The notes under the pieces were generated by a model. That model ran no database searches. It worked only from the letters and a program-made list of their open reading frames with translations, and was not told where the DNA came from. The position numbers and the translations under genes were made by a program. From positions 61,474,815-61,538,814 of the forward strand of contig NC_039360.1 of assembly GCF_003573695.1 (NCBI RefSeq): a stretch of DNA of 64,000 nt. The letters run 5' to 3'. Every line of letters starts with the position of its first letter. Within the stretch, counting starts at the first letter, position 1. This document shows positions 22,543-34,689 of this stretch, piece after piece. Origin of the DNA: Papaver somniferum. Lineage: Eukaryota > Streptophyta > Magnoliopsida > Ranunculales > Papaveraceae.

Positions 22543-24973
22543 TGAAAAAACAGGGGGTCTAACAACACCACCCAATATTTTCCTTAGCAATCTGTATGGA
22601 CTAACTCCGAAATACTTTGCTAGAGAATCAACTAGACAGTCAGACTCAATCTAGATAAAAAGTATCTCAAGGAGTTATTATCTCAATATCTCGATTTGAT
22701 CTTTACTCAAGCAAATAGAAACCTGAGAGTCTTTATCAAAGAGAGATAACTTGGACGGTACCAAAGACCAATGTCCAAGGATCAATCAATATCAATCAAC
22801 AACCAAAGGTTGGATTTCCAATTGATGATCACGAACGCACAACCTGTATTATTTCAATTATATAACAAATATAATGCGGAAAATAATAACACACACCAGA
22901 AATTTTGTTAACGAGGAAATCGCAAATGCAGAAAAACCCCGGGACCTAGTCTAGATTGAATACACACTGTATTAAGCCGCTACATACACTAGCCTACTCC
23001 AAGGTAACTTAGGACTGGACTATAGTTGAACCCCTATCAATCTCCCATTGGTAAAAGGTACAGTTGTACTCCTACACCTCTGATCCCAGCAGGATACTGC
23101 GCACTTGATTCCCTTAGCTGATCTCACCCATAACCAAGAGTTGTTGTAACCCAAAATCACAGACTTGGTAATAAACAGATCTGTCTCACACAGAAAAGTC
23201 TATCAAAGGATAAATCTGTCTCCCACAGATAAACCCTAGGTTTTGTTTCGTCTTAAGATATAAAATAAAGGTGAACATGAACCAATTGATAATTCGGTCT
23301 TATATTCCCGAAGAGAAGCCTAGATTAATCAATCACCTCTCTACAATCCTTCCTGACTACACAAGCGTATTGTCGAGGAATCACAAACAGTGAGACGAAG
23401 ATGTTTGTGACTTCTTTATCTTGCCTATCGGAGAACTCTCACGATCTCAAGCCAATCAATCGATTGTACTCGCACGATAGAAGATGCAAGATCAGATCAC
23501 ACAACTACGATAAAATAGTATCGGTCTGGCTTCACAATCCCAATGAAGTTTTTAAGTTGTTAACCATATTTTAGAGAAGAAAATCAAAGGTTAATGGAGA
23601 TCGACTCTAGCGAGCGCACTAGTAGCACACAAACGTGTGGGGATTAGGTTTGCTCAATGCTAGATGTCTCCTTTATATAGCCTTCAAATCAGGGTTTTTC
23701 CTTGGGTACAAAGCAATCCTTATTCACCGTTAGATGAAAACCTGATTTTGATTCAAGCTAATATTTCTCAACCGTTAGATCGAAAACTTAGCTTGTCACA
23801 CACACTTGGGTAAAAGTTTACTAGGTTCGTGAAAACCTTGCCCAAACGTGTACATGTATGTTGGTTCAACATAGTAACCCAAAAGGTCAACCATATGAGC
23901 ATTTCATATTAACCTTGTTCTTCTTCACCATAACTAGTTTAATTGACTCAAATGAACTAGTTAGAGAGTTGTTCAATTTCTATGGGATCTTATGTAACTA
24001 CATAAGACACAATTGAAACAAAGATGATTCGATTCGATTGAATCGTCTCATGAACATTATAGCCACGGTTTGCATAAAACATTCCTTAGTAATTTAATGT
24101 TTCTTGTTCAGAGCACATCTTTAGATCATAACCTCTTAAGTTCACAAACAAGTTCGCGGACTTAAGTTAATCGGTTGAGTTTTCCAAACTCAGCAGAAAT
24201 TCCCGGTTCGAGAACTTCCGCCAGTTCGCGTACTGGGTTCGCGGACTGAGTTCGCGGACTAAGCACACAAACGAGTTTTGGAAAATCCAACAGAAATTCT
24301 CGGTCGAGAACTTCCGACAGTTCGCGGACTGAGTCTGCGGACTGGGTTCGCGGACTTGGCAAGCCAATTCCACAATCCTCCCGATTTCTCTTGATCAACA
24401 AAGTTAGAAAACTTCGGTTCAAGGAATACATGGTTATGTAATCTAAACTCTCATTTCAATCATTGATTTCTCAGAGTACGCTATGTAGCCGTTATTCACA
24501 GACCGATTCACGTCAGAGCAATTGTCAAAGTGATTGAAACTTTCATGCCTTTCGTCACTAGGTGAAGATAAACTTGATAAAAGCGAAACGCTTTACCAAC
24601 ACACGATTTAGAGATAAAAGATAAGCAATGAATACTCAGCTCGAAATGTCAAGTGTGTATGATCTAGTCTATATAGCATACGATTTTTGTCTCATAAGAA
24701 GTAGGAGATAGAATAGATAGACTTTTGAGTGATAGATAAGTTCAAGTATCCACATACCTTTTTGTTGATGAAGTTCCACGGTTCCTTGTATAGATCTTCG
24801 TCGTTGTATGATGACTCGCCATGAAGTCCTTGAGCTTAACTACACTTTTCCTATCCTAGTCCGAGACTTAGCTATGTAGGCTAGAAATCAAGACTCATAG
24901 TTTTGATCACTAACATTGACAAACATGCTTGAGATAGCAACACATGCGAGGTTTACCGGGCTATGCTCTAACA
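22543..24973 (-). repeat. Element B 5' LTR
   Basis: 2431 bases, TG...CA, the intact partner of the split 3' LTR. A TATA-like element read on minus is near 23651-23661, and the CGCGGAC motif block is at about 24150-24360. Confidence 0.9.
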
Positions 24974-24978
24974 CTATC

Positions 24979-27190
24979 TGAGACAAAAGTCGTATAGCTA
25001 TATAGACTTCGATTATACCCATTTTCGAGCTGAGTTTAACTCGCTTACATATTTCTCGAAATATGTGTTGGTAAGCTTTCGCTTTAACCAAGTTCATCTT
25101 ATATTCTTGACGAAAGTTAAAAGATGATCATGTGAAAATCGCCTGGTAACATCTTATATGATTTGTGAGACAGTCATTTGGTGTAAACTCGGAATGTTTC
25201 GTATTGATTAATCGATCACCATAAAATTGCTTATAAGCTAATAGTTTGTGTGAGACAGCTATTGTCGTCTTCTAAGAATGTTTCAATGATTGAAATGGGA
25301 GTTTAAAATAATTAACCATTAATTGGATATAGCACAGTATGCGTACTTGTATGCTAACTGTTGCAAGTTATTCAAAGACCGAGAATCATAGTATGCATAC
25401 CCGTATGCGTACTGGTTTGATAGTTGAAGTCCGAGAACTTAGTATGCATACCCGTATGCATACCTGCATAAGTTCAAGTTCGGGAATTCAACTGAGTTTG
25501 GTGGTGTACGACAGTATGCGTACCCATTCGCATACTGGCGAACCCAGACCAAGTCCGTCTACTTAGGTTTGCATACCCGTTTGTATACTTGAGTTGGTTA
25601 TGTTCTAAAATTGGTTTGTTCATGAACTAATACATTTATAAAATAAGGAATGCATTCTTTTGAAAACCGTGGCTATAATGTTCATGAATTGATTCGAGTG
25701 AATCAAAATCAATTTTGCTTCAATTGTGTCTTGTATACCTCTTTGAGAATATAAACAATTGAACAACTCTATAAGTAGTTTCATTTGAGTCATTTGAACT
25801 AGTTGTGTTAAGATGAACAAGGTTGATATGAAAGTGTTCATATGGCTAACTTCAGTTAACTATTGTTGAAACAACCAAGTGTACACGTTTAGGTACGGTT
25901 ACCCATATCTAAATTAAGTCACTTTTCTTTTGTGCGTAAAAAGCTAAGTTTGATCTAACGGTTGAAAGATATTAGCTTGAGTCTAATAAGGTTTTCATCT
26001 AACGGTGAATATTGAATGCTTTGTTATTAAGGTAACATTGATTGCAGACCCCGATTTGAAGACTATATAAGGAAGAACTCTAGCAACTGGGAAACCTAAT
26101 CCCTACACCTCTCATGTGTTACTATTTGCGAATAGAGTTGATTCTCCTTTAACCTAGGTTTTGCCTAAAACCATTATAGGTTAACAAATTAAAAACTTCA
26201 TCGGGATTGTAAAGCCAGACCTAACTATTTTCACTGTAGTTGTGTGTACTAATCTTACTTTGTTCTATCGTATTGACTACTTTCTTCTCTAAGATTTGAT
26301 CGAGATTTAATCTCCGATAGTAAGATAAAAAGTAGTCACAAACATCTTCGTCTCATCGTTTGTGATTCCACAATATCTTGTTTCGATACCATACGATTAA
26401 GATTATTGTGAGGTGATTGATATTACTAGGATGTTCTTTGGGAATATAAGTCCGGTATATCAATTGGTTCTTCTTCACCTTAATTTATCAAAAGACGGAA
26501 CAAAACTCATAGGTATGTCTGTGGGAGATAGATTTATCTTTCTGTGGGAGACATTTTTGTTTATCAAGTCTTCGACTTTGGGTCGTAGAAAATCTTAGTT
26601 GTGGGTGAGATCATCTAAGGGAATCAAGTGCGTAGAGTCCTGCTGGGATTCAGAGGTGTAAAGAACGCGATTATACCTTGATCAGTGTGAGATTGGTTAG
26701 GGATCAACTACATTCCTGTCCGAAGTTAACTTGCAGAAGACTAGTGTCTCTAGTGGATTAATATAACGTGGTGTTCAAATCTGGACTAGGTGCCAGGGTT
26801 TTTCTACATTTGCAGTTTCCTCGTTAACAAAATTTTTGGTGTCTGTGTTATTTCTTTTCCACATTATATTTGTTTATATAATTGAAATATCACAGGTTGT
26901 GCGTAGTTCAATCCATTAGATAATCCAACCTTTGGTTGTTGATATAAATTAATTGACACTTGAACATTGGTCCTTGGTACCATTCAAGTTGCTTCTCATA
27001 ATAATCTGGCTCACGGCTTCTATCTGTTCGATTTGCTTCTTACATTGAGAAACAGAGATACAACTCTTGGATATATTTCTTTGATTGAGTCTGGATGTCT
27101 AGTTGATTCTCTTGGAATTATATTGGAGTTTGTCCATACAAATTGCATATACGAAATATTTGGTGTGGTTGTTAGACCCTCGCTTTTTCA
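24979..27190 (+). mobile_element. Element A: remainder of the 5' LTR
   Basis: It resumes exactly after the CTATC duplication and runs to CGCTTTTTCA. A TATA box (ACTATATAAGG) is at 26062-26072. In place of the CGCGGAC block of B and D it has repeated GTATGCATACCCGTATGCGTAC-like motifs at 25338-25592. Confidence 0.88.
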
Positions 27191-27192
27191 AT

Positions 27193-27204
27193 TGGTATCA
27201 GAGC
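27193..27204 (+). promoter_or_regulatory. Element A primer-binding site (tRNA-Met type)
   Basis: TGGTATCAGAGC, two bases after the LTR end, identical in position to B and D. Confidence 0.9.
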
Positions 27205-27281
27205 AGGCAAACACGTTTAAGACCTTATATGTTTGTGCTTGTAACAATTTTAATCTTTGGACAAAAGTGGTATCTCTATAA

Positions 27282-28700
27282 ATGTACCGCCAGTCTTCGA
27301 TGGCTTACTTATGGTGGAAAATTGCTATGTGTGCCTTTCTTGAAGCGCGTGATTTTCAATCATGGGTATATGTTGTTATTGGCTACAATCCTCCAATGAT
27401 TACAGTAGACGATGTAACTGTTGCTAAGGATATTGGTGATTATGATGCGGTTTATGCGGTCGAGATTCTTGTCGCAAAGTAAAATTCTGACGCTATCATA
27501 CATGCCATTACATCATATCTTCAACACCATGTGACTACGTGCACTAAGTCTAAAGAAGCCTCAAATATCCTAGAAACGGTATTCTAAGGATACTCCTCTA
27601 AGAAAGAAGCTAGGCTTCAAAACCTAAATTCTGATTGGGAAAACCTTCGTATAACTGATGGAGATTCATTTGCTGAGTTTAATCACAAAGTGTCTTAAAT
27701 TGTTAATGCATCTTTTGCATTAGGTAAAACTATTCCTGAAAGGACATTGTGATGAAAATTCTCAGATCGTTGCCAGCCAAATACGATTCTAAGAAACATG
27801 TCATTGTTGAAAGAAATAACCTTAATACTCTATCCAGAAATACTCTGGTTGGGAAGTTAAAGATCTTTGATCATGACATACATCCAAATCTGGAAAGGAC
27901 ATTGCTTTCGAAGTACAAAAGAACACAAAATCGCTTGATAAAAGTAAATCTGTTGGCAACTCTGTGGATGATCCTATTGAGACTGATTCGTCGGATGAAG
28001 ATCTTGATAACTTAGTCTCTCTGATCATAAGACAGTTTACAGATCTTTTTTTGAAGAGAAGTAAACGGTTCATCAGAGATGAGCCTCGATCATCAGTTAA
28101 ACCTCATGACTGTGTTCCTCCTAAAAACAGGGATACATTCGATGTTGATGATTAGGATATGTCTCAGTGCTTAAAGTGTAAAGGTTTTGGGCATTTTTCC
28201 AATGAGTGTCCAAATCGTAGAAAATACACTGGGACAAAGCTCTTGCGGCGACTCTTGATGAAATGTCTGATCACTATGATTCAAATGAAGATGAAAAATC
28301 AAGTGTTGCTCTATTTGCCGAAAATATTGATTTTGATAATTGTAGCAATACTCACATCAACCTTGATATTTTTGCTGGAGAAACTTCTTCAACTAACTTG
28401 GAGGATAAAATTGATTTTTCTCCGTCTACTGGAAATTCTATTTCTAATGTTTCAGGTACTACAATTTGTCTAGCAGCTTGCTCCACTATGATGTATGAAC
28501 CATCCTCCACTTTGACAGGTTCTTACTGTAATATTAAGGGTCACGAACTCTCTAGTTGTTTCAAGAACAAGCATAAAGTAAGATATGTCAACAAACTTCA
28601 ACGAAGAGCAAATCGATTAACAAACAAGCTCAAACTTGTTCAGAAGTCGTCTGAGGTATGTAAACTCAACTCTTCTCCAAAGAAGTTAATTTCTAAATAA
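27282..28700 (+). pseudogene. Copia-type gag of element A, decayed
   Basis: The motif order follows Copia Gag. An N-terminal block (WWKIAMCAFLEARDFQSWVY...GYNPP) is followed by HHVTTCTKSKEASNILE, then FAEFNHKV, then MKILRSLPAKYDSKKHVIVE. A CX2CX4HX4C zinc knuckle (CLKCKGFGHFSNEC, 28168-28209) comes next, and then a second incomplete finger-like stretch (YCNIKGHELSSC). Stops interrupt it at 27480-27482, near 27585, 27696 and 27750, and just before the knuckle. No protease, integrase or reverse transcriptase follows, and no 3' LTR of this copy is in the window, so the element is truncated. Gag would form the virus-like particle in the cytoplasm. Confidence 0.8.
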
Positions 28701-29641
28701 AAAGTTAGACCATTACAGAAAGGAACTTGGTTTAAACATTATTTGAAAGAGGACTTTATGAACTCTTTCCAAAAAGGTCATGGTGGACAAATTATTTTTC
28801 ACCCCAACACAGCTTAATTGTGTTGGCTGTGCATCTTGTCACAAGTGCCTGATCCCAAAAGAGACAAGAGTTTAGCATTTTCAAGTCTTAAGAAAAAGAT
28901 TTTTTTTTTCGGTTGATCTTTTTATATCCTAGATTGGTATTGAAGAGAGGTTTCCATGTTTTAATTCATTAAAAGAGGGTTAAAATCGACAATTCTGCCT
29001 TCTTTAGGGTTGAGAATTGTGCGTACATGAATCTTCTTGCTTTGTATAAAGGTTCTGTAACCCTACGTTCTTTTTTCCTTCCTTGAAAAACTATTTTTAT
29101 CACAAGTTTGCTTGTAGTGCTTGCTTTGTGAATTTCTCTCACAAACCTATATTTGTATGGAGACTCCCAACATTATGACTTCTGATGGAAAAGAGGTTAA
29201 TACGATCAGACCCACCAAAAGCAATAATTCTACGTATACCGGGAGAATCCGCAGCACACTAAATACCCGAGAATCCCTGTTTTCTCCCTGTGGATCCCCG
29301 GGGCTCCCTGTGGAATCAATTGTCTCTTGTCGGCCCCACAGAAATTTTTCCAAATGCTCAATTTTAACGGAACAATATACTAAGAAAATAAAAGAAAAAG
29401 AAATCAAATACAAATTTTTACTTTTTTACCTCCTCTGTTAAATAAACCTATTAGAGTCCCTTAGCCAACATATTTTGGTAATTCTCAATTGATTCCACCC
29501 GTTGCATACGAAGTTGCATCTTAAATTTCTGGATGAATGGCATCAGCCGATTCATTTGTAGGCTGTCCTTATGCAATGACAAATTAGTTAGGCAAAATGT
29601 ATTCTTCTTGCTTAACGCAGACTATTGATAAGCCTTTTTAT
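28701..29641. other. Tail of element A and unassigned sequence
   Basis: The gag frame fades out after about 28780. No pol motif, 3' LTR or TGTTG duplication of element A was found. Frames near 29121-29441 are not recognisable. Confidence 0.4.
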
Positions 29642-30650
29642 CCTAGTTTAATTGGGGCCCCAAAAAATAATTAGGGGCCTCCCACTAGAGGACAAAAAGG
29701 TCATTAAAACTCAAATTGAGTCACCCCTTAACCAAAATATTTTTAAATGGCTAAACTGTCCCTGAATGATCAGTATTAAAATTTAATTAAATTAAGTTAA
29801 TTAGTGTGGTGAGATTATGTTAGATTAAACTCAAATTTTAGAATCATTTTTCTTTTTTTTTCTTTTTTTTTTTTGAGTTGAGAAGAAGAAGAGGAGGTTT
29901 TAGAGGAAAATTTAGGATTTTTAGAAGTGAGTAATTCAAATAGGGGAAATAATGTTGGGGAAGGTTCAAGCAAAAAAGATGATTGTGTTGATGGTAAGAT
30001 TATCTTAAATTCTTCCATGGATTGGATGTATGTCACAACACAGAGAAAGAGTCGTCAATGTCGAGGGATGTATACCTCAACGACTCTAGAAAGTCGTCAA
30101 TGTATTGACACCAAAAATGACGACTCAAACCTGCAACTTTTCCAGGTTATGAAAAATCGTCAGGGTATTAAAAAATTTCATTGACGACCCTCAACAGTCA
30201 TTAATGTTTAGACTGTTTAAGTGACGACTCTAAACCGTCGAAGATTCATTAATGGCGGAAATGTACGACAATTTTGGGTCGTCATAAAAATGATCAATTC
30301 CCTGACGACCCTTTGGAAGGGTCGTTACTGTTTTGGTTACGCATTTGACGACTTAAACAGTCGTTAATGTTTTAAAAATGTCGTTATAGACTGTCGTTAA
30401 TCTCTAAAAAGAGTTGTTAGTGTATGACAGTTTAGAGTCGTTATTGTTTTGATCATGATGTATATGACGACCTTAAACTGTCGTTAATGTCGGTGAAGGG
30501 TCGTTAATGATGATCATTACTTGAAAAAAAATATTAATTAAGGGTAAAATAGTATATTCATCTTCCGATTTTTACACCCCTGAAAAATTTGGGGGGCAAA
30601 CAAAATTCCATGGCCCCCAATTAGAAGTTATGGCCCCCAATTAAACTAGA
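29642..30650. mobile_element. ~1-kb non-autonomous DNA transposon with TIRs
   Basis: The left end CCTAGTTTAATTGGGG and the right end, reverse complement of TCTAGTTTAATTGGGGG, form terminal inverted repeats with one mismatch at the outermost base. Both flanks carry CTTTTTAT (29634-29641 and 30651-30658), an 8-bp target duplication of the size made by hAT transposases. Just inside the right end TAATTGGGGGCCAT is repeated twice. There is no transposase ORF; the interior is an array of GTCGT hairpins. The superfamily assignment is tentative. Confidence 0.7.
30036..30530. repeat. GTCGT/ACGAC inverted-repeat array
   Basis: TGACGAC and GTCGTTAATG alternate more than a dozen times and form short hairpins with variable loops. 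Examples are 30304-30326 (arms GACGACCCTT/AAGGGTCGTT), the unit near 30347 and the unit near 30466. They fill the middle of the 1-kb TIR element. Confidence 0.75.
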
Positions 30651-30882
30651 CTTTTTATTTGTTTATGGAAAAATAATTAAGAGCTCAAGTTGGAATAGTA
30701 TACACCATTTGCTCCTTTCTGACCTCGTATGTTCTCTGGATCTGAACTTCCTCTCGGTATCCTAAAGACCCTCTAGTATTTTGGCACTAGGGTTGAGATA
30801 AATGAAGCTCATTTTAGGAATCCATTTTAGAGTGAATAATCATTAATGGAAAAATGAATAAACCAGAAAACCCGTACCCATT

Positions 30883-31140
30883 AAGTTTGATTCAGAAGAT
30901 GAAATGAAACCGTGGTGTTTGAGTATAGCAAATGTTGATATTCAGAGTGAGAGGGAGTAGACATTTCATAGCAGAGCTAAAACGAAGTTTGCTGTTTTGG
31001 GGATATCAAAAGATCCTAAATTTAAGTTTCTGAGGACAATTGATAAGCCTAAAATAGTACTCTATCCTGCTGTGAAGCAACTATACTATGCCAAGGATTT
31101 TGCACAGGATCGCAAAGCAAATAAAACGAACAACTCTTAA
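30883..31140 (+). pseudogene. Unrecognised coding-like remnant
   Basis: An 86-codon frame (KFDSEDEMKPW ... DRKANKTNNS, stop at 31138-31140) has one internal TAG and a protein-like composition, with blocks such as KTKFAVLGISKDPKFKFL and KPKIVLYPAVKQLYYAKDF. I do not recognise the family. It may be an exon or a retrotransposed relic. Confidence 0.3.
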
Positions 31141-31827
31141 CCGATTCTGTTCTTTTATTTTTCCCATTTTAATTTTCAGATGAACAAGTAACTAATTTCA
31201 ACCCATGCTTCAAAAAACAAAACAAAAAAAATGATTTAAAAGTCCAGACACAGGTCCAAGAAAGTAGTATAAAGGTGATGCTTTGGAATCACTAAACTAG
31301 TCCTTTGCTAGCTTCTCTCCCTCCTCCATTGTTCATCACCATTACTAGCAATATCAACCATCTCTCAATCATCTGCACCTTCACCCCGTCCGACTATAAC
31401 GACTTTTCTTCTTCTTCGCTATCACCTTTTCTTTCTTCAGCATACTCAACCTTAAATAGAAAGAAAAGAGGAAAAAAAACATTCAAAATGAAGTCTGCTT
31501 TTTTCCACAAATTAAGGATCAAAGGCAACCTAAGCAAATATGAAACCCAGACAGTAGAAAAAGAGAGTGCAAGGAATAGGGTAAGTTATAATTAGGTGAC
31601 CACTGCCACGGTGGGATTTGACAAAGAAATGGACCTAATCATCAACTGTCATTCGCAGACCCAAGTTCTACAAGCATCCATAAGACCATTTTGAAGTCCA
31701 TAATTTGTTTATTTTGGATCTTAGACCTTCCTTCTACTACTGATCATAATTAAAGATTTTAATGACAATACTGGAGAGAATTTAGTTAATGGAGCTGAAA
31801 AGTCTTCAAGGAGCTTTGGAGATGGTA
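31141..31827. other. Intergenic, downstream of the MATH-PHD gene
   Basis: I looked on the minus strand for BRCT-type exons that would extend the neighbouring gene and found none. The plus-strand frame at 31305-31595 is serine-rich and has no recognisable domain. Confidence 0.4.
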
Positions 31828-34142
31828 CTAACTGTGAGAATTTATTGGAGAAGGATTAAAGATGTACCTTTGAACAGCTGAAGAATTGTCTTTCACTAGC
31901 TTCTTCTCCTTCTTGGTTTTCTCATGTGAAAACTTCATACCAGAATGGCTTGGACATAACATTCGATGACCTTCCTATTACCAGACAATGTCAAAGAAAA
32001 TAAGATAGATTCACGCCTAGGAGAAACAATAGAGGAGGAGTTTAATTACTATACACAAGGAAAAAATTGGTGCACTAATCAATATAAAGCTGTAGCTTAC
32101 ATCATCCCACTGGCAATCAGAAGTACCCAATGCACAAGGAGCGTGATACGTATTCTTGCAGGAGCGTTTAAAGCATCCAAGAGCTGCACCCTTTAACCCG
32201 CAGCAGCTACATTTAAGCTTAGAACTCCTAGCCAGTTCCTTCTCCAAGTTCATAACAATCTCACCAGCATAATAAACTCTAGGCGCCCTACAATATCGGC
32301 AAATATGATTGTATAACCAACTAGGGTTGAAAGATGAAATTTAAAAAATAAAAACAAGAACATAAAAACTTACAACTCTGCGCATTTTTGGTGAACATGT
32401 ACCACATTTGGTCCAGATGCCTCATCCTCTTCTACTTCTTTTCTACTGGCAAAATGCAAAATTGATCCAGAATTCTGAATGTGCGCGCCCGTATAGAAAG
32501 TCAGAAACATGGAAAGTCAAGTAGTGTAAGAGAGAATATTAGTTAGCTAATAATCAGTACTTAAGGAATGAAAAGAAACTTTTTTTCTCAATTGACAAGG
32601 CAGAGATGAACATTGAGGTTAACAGCTTCCTATATTGCTCTAGCAAAATTCTCAATGTCAGACACACAAAAAAAATAACACACATACCTCTGATACTTTG
32701 GAGGTTTGGCAAAATGCACAGACAAAAGCTGAATCCCTCTCAATGGATTCAAATACCACATCCTGAATCACAAATAAAACAGTACATTTATACTTTGTAT
32801 ATACATCGAGGCTAATTTGGATCATATTTATTTTGGTTTAGGAACAAACAAGCTACCAACCTCGATAGAGTCATGTGCTGAAATTATACATTCAATGATG
32901 CAAGCATCATTCACGATATACCCGTTTCTAGGATCTTTAAGTTCCTTTAACTGTATGAAGTCATCAAAACCCCAATCACTTTCATCCTCGGTGAAGCGGA
33001 AAATCTGGTCTTCTGTATCTATATATATACAAATACACAATGGCAACAATCTAGAACCTTTAGAAGTTATCCATTTTAAATCTGTAGTCTATATATATAA
33101 TGCTACATACCTTTTCTCAATGAGTTATGGTTATAAGTTTGATCAACAATGGCCAAATTGAATTTCGCATTTCGCGAATTCTTACATTTAATTGCAACCA
33201 CGTAGACTGATAAGTAACCGTTGACCTCGCATCCCCTGCGAAATGCCAGCAATCGCCTAATACAAATATAGCAACTTGTGAGTATTGTAAAATAGAAATA
33301 GTCCTAGTACAGAAAAGGGGTTGATCAATATACCATTTATCAGGACCTATACTGAAAATAGGAGAGAAATGATCATCCTCGTTCAGTTTGGAAACGTTTT
33401 CGATCCTCCATATATAACTGGAAGTCCAGGGGCCGTCATCTTCATTAACTGCATGCTGATTTTGAACTGCAAGAAGCAATGAAGAAATAACTAAAACAAT
33501 TTTAACAGCATCCTTGTGAATTTTTCTGGTGAATTCTGAAGATAATTAAAAAATTTACTAAATCAATTACTCTTTAGAGTAACTAATTCCCAAGAATTTT
33601 TGTAAAAAAATTACCACTTTCCATTTGGAATAAAAAAATCCCAGTAACAACTTGAGGAGACTGAAAGCTGTTCCTGCAACTTCAAATTCAGTGAATGAAT
33701 AAAGAATCACAGATTTTATTAATCAATCAGAAATCTCATGGTTGCAAAAATTGCTGCAAGCACAATGGATGGACAATAAAGAGTAACAAAAAAATCATTA
33801 TAAACGATAAGAATTAGCATTACCAGCAGAAATGTTTATTCCAAAGAAATGCAGAGTCTTTGATGAAGACCCAATAAACTACTGCTACTAGTACCATCAA
33901 TAAACCCTAGTTTTAACATCACAATTAGCATCAAATTCATCTCTTTTCATCTTCACATAAACTAAATCAGTGTAATTTACTGGAGGTTCTAATCAAGGTA
34001 TTTCAATTCTATACTCTTGCATGTTTGATATCAGAAAAATGAAAGGGGGGGAATGGCAAAGAAAAAAAGAAGGAAAAATAGAACCTGGTGGAGTCTTGTA
34101 TTTGATGGATGAATCAAAAGGAGATTCTGAAATGATCATCAT
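31828..34142 (-). CDS. MATH domain fused to a BRCA1/BARD1-type extended PHD finger
   Basis: Eight exons, all with GT-AG introns and matching phase: 34142-34085, 33466-33334, 33256-33111, 33018-32861, 32762-32688, 32474-32374, 32287-32101 and 31974-31828 (stop TAG). The total is 1005 bases, 334 residues. Residues ~35-165 form a MATH/TRAF-like fold (YIWRIENVSKL, KWRLLAFRRG, YLSVYVVA, FNLAIVDQ, ESDWGFDDF, GYIVNDACIIE). Residues 166-303 form an ePHD. Its ligands are complete: C180, C183, H218, C221, then C250, C253, C262, C267, H272, C275, C293, H296. The hallmark CGLKGAALGC is that of plant BRCA1/BARD1. There is no RING and no BRCT. MATH domains bind peptides of partner proteins, and ePHDs of this group bind nucleosome or chromatin targets. 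A nuclear adaptor role is an inference. The MATH/ePHD intron is only 98 bases, so two separate genes are unlikely. The model stands on splice signals alone. Confidence 0.8.
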
Positions 34143-34689
34143 GGCCTTTAGGATCGAAAACTAAATAAACATTGGTGATTGATGTAGGTCGGTCAATTGT
34201 TTTTCCCGAGTATAGATGTTATTGCTGTCCATATAATAATGGAGTGGCGAACCAGAAAATGAATGTTGGGTCGGTTGAAAACAAATCGGCTTGACTTGGA
34301 CCGGTTTAGATCTATTTTTTTAGGCTTGATTTTTTTGTAACCAAACACAATTACAATACAAAATGGAAGTTTTTTTTGGATTACATAGATCTGCCCCTGG
34401 AATAATGGTTTTCTGAAAACTGGTCCATCTACTATGGGAATATCCATGGGACAAAATCTAAGAGACGGGTTATCTCAGTGTTTGAGTAATATGTCGTGGA
34501 GGAATTTGCAACCTAGCAAAGTTTCCACGATTTATAAAGGGGATACCAGTATTACTTGGGGTTGATACCAATTCATATAGGACAAATAAATATTAGCAGA
34601 TCCTAATCGTCGGATCGCTGAATTGGTATCACCCCGCTAATAGTGGTATCCCCTTTGTAAATCATGAAAGTTTCCATCACGGAGAGTTA
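34143..34689. other. Upstream region of the MATH-PHD gene
   Basis: Probable promoter side of the minus-strand gene. No clear TATA box and no coding sequence were identified. Two oppositely oriented segments with GGGGATACCA/TGGTATCCCC-type ends flank 34537-34658 and may be a small inverted-repeat element. Confidence 0.4.

Larger units (their letters stand above)
8527..24973 (-). mobile_element. Element B: LTR retrotransposon nested in A
   Basis: A minus-strand element with TG...CA LTRs. Its target-site duplication CTATC is at 8522-8526 and 24974-24978. The 5' LTR is at 22543-24973, the internal region at 18641-22542 (about 3.9 kb), and the 3' LTR at 8527-10920 plus 18605-18640, split by element C. 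The primer site next to the 5' LTR matches initiator tRNA-Met and a purine tract borders the 3' LTR. The internal region has one intact ORF and no gag, protease, integrase or reverse transcriptase, so the element must be mobilised in trans. The LTRs differ by several percent in the parts I compared, which makes it older than C. Confidence 0.9.

Noticed and set aside
31305..31595. 96-codon plus-strand ORF next to the MATH-PHD gene
   Set aside because: Serine-rich, no recognisable domain and no gene signals; probably chance.
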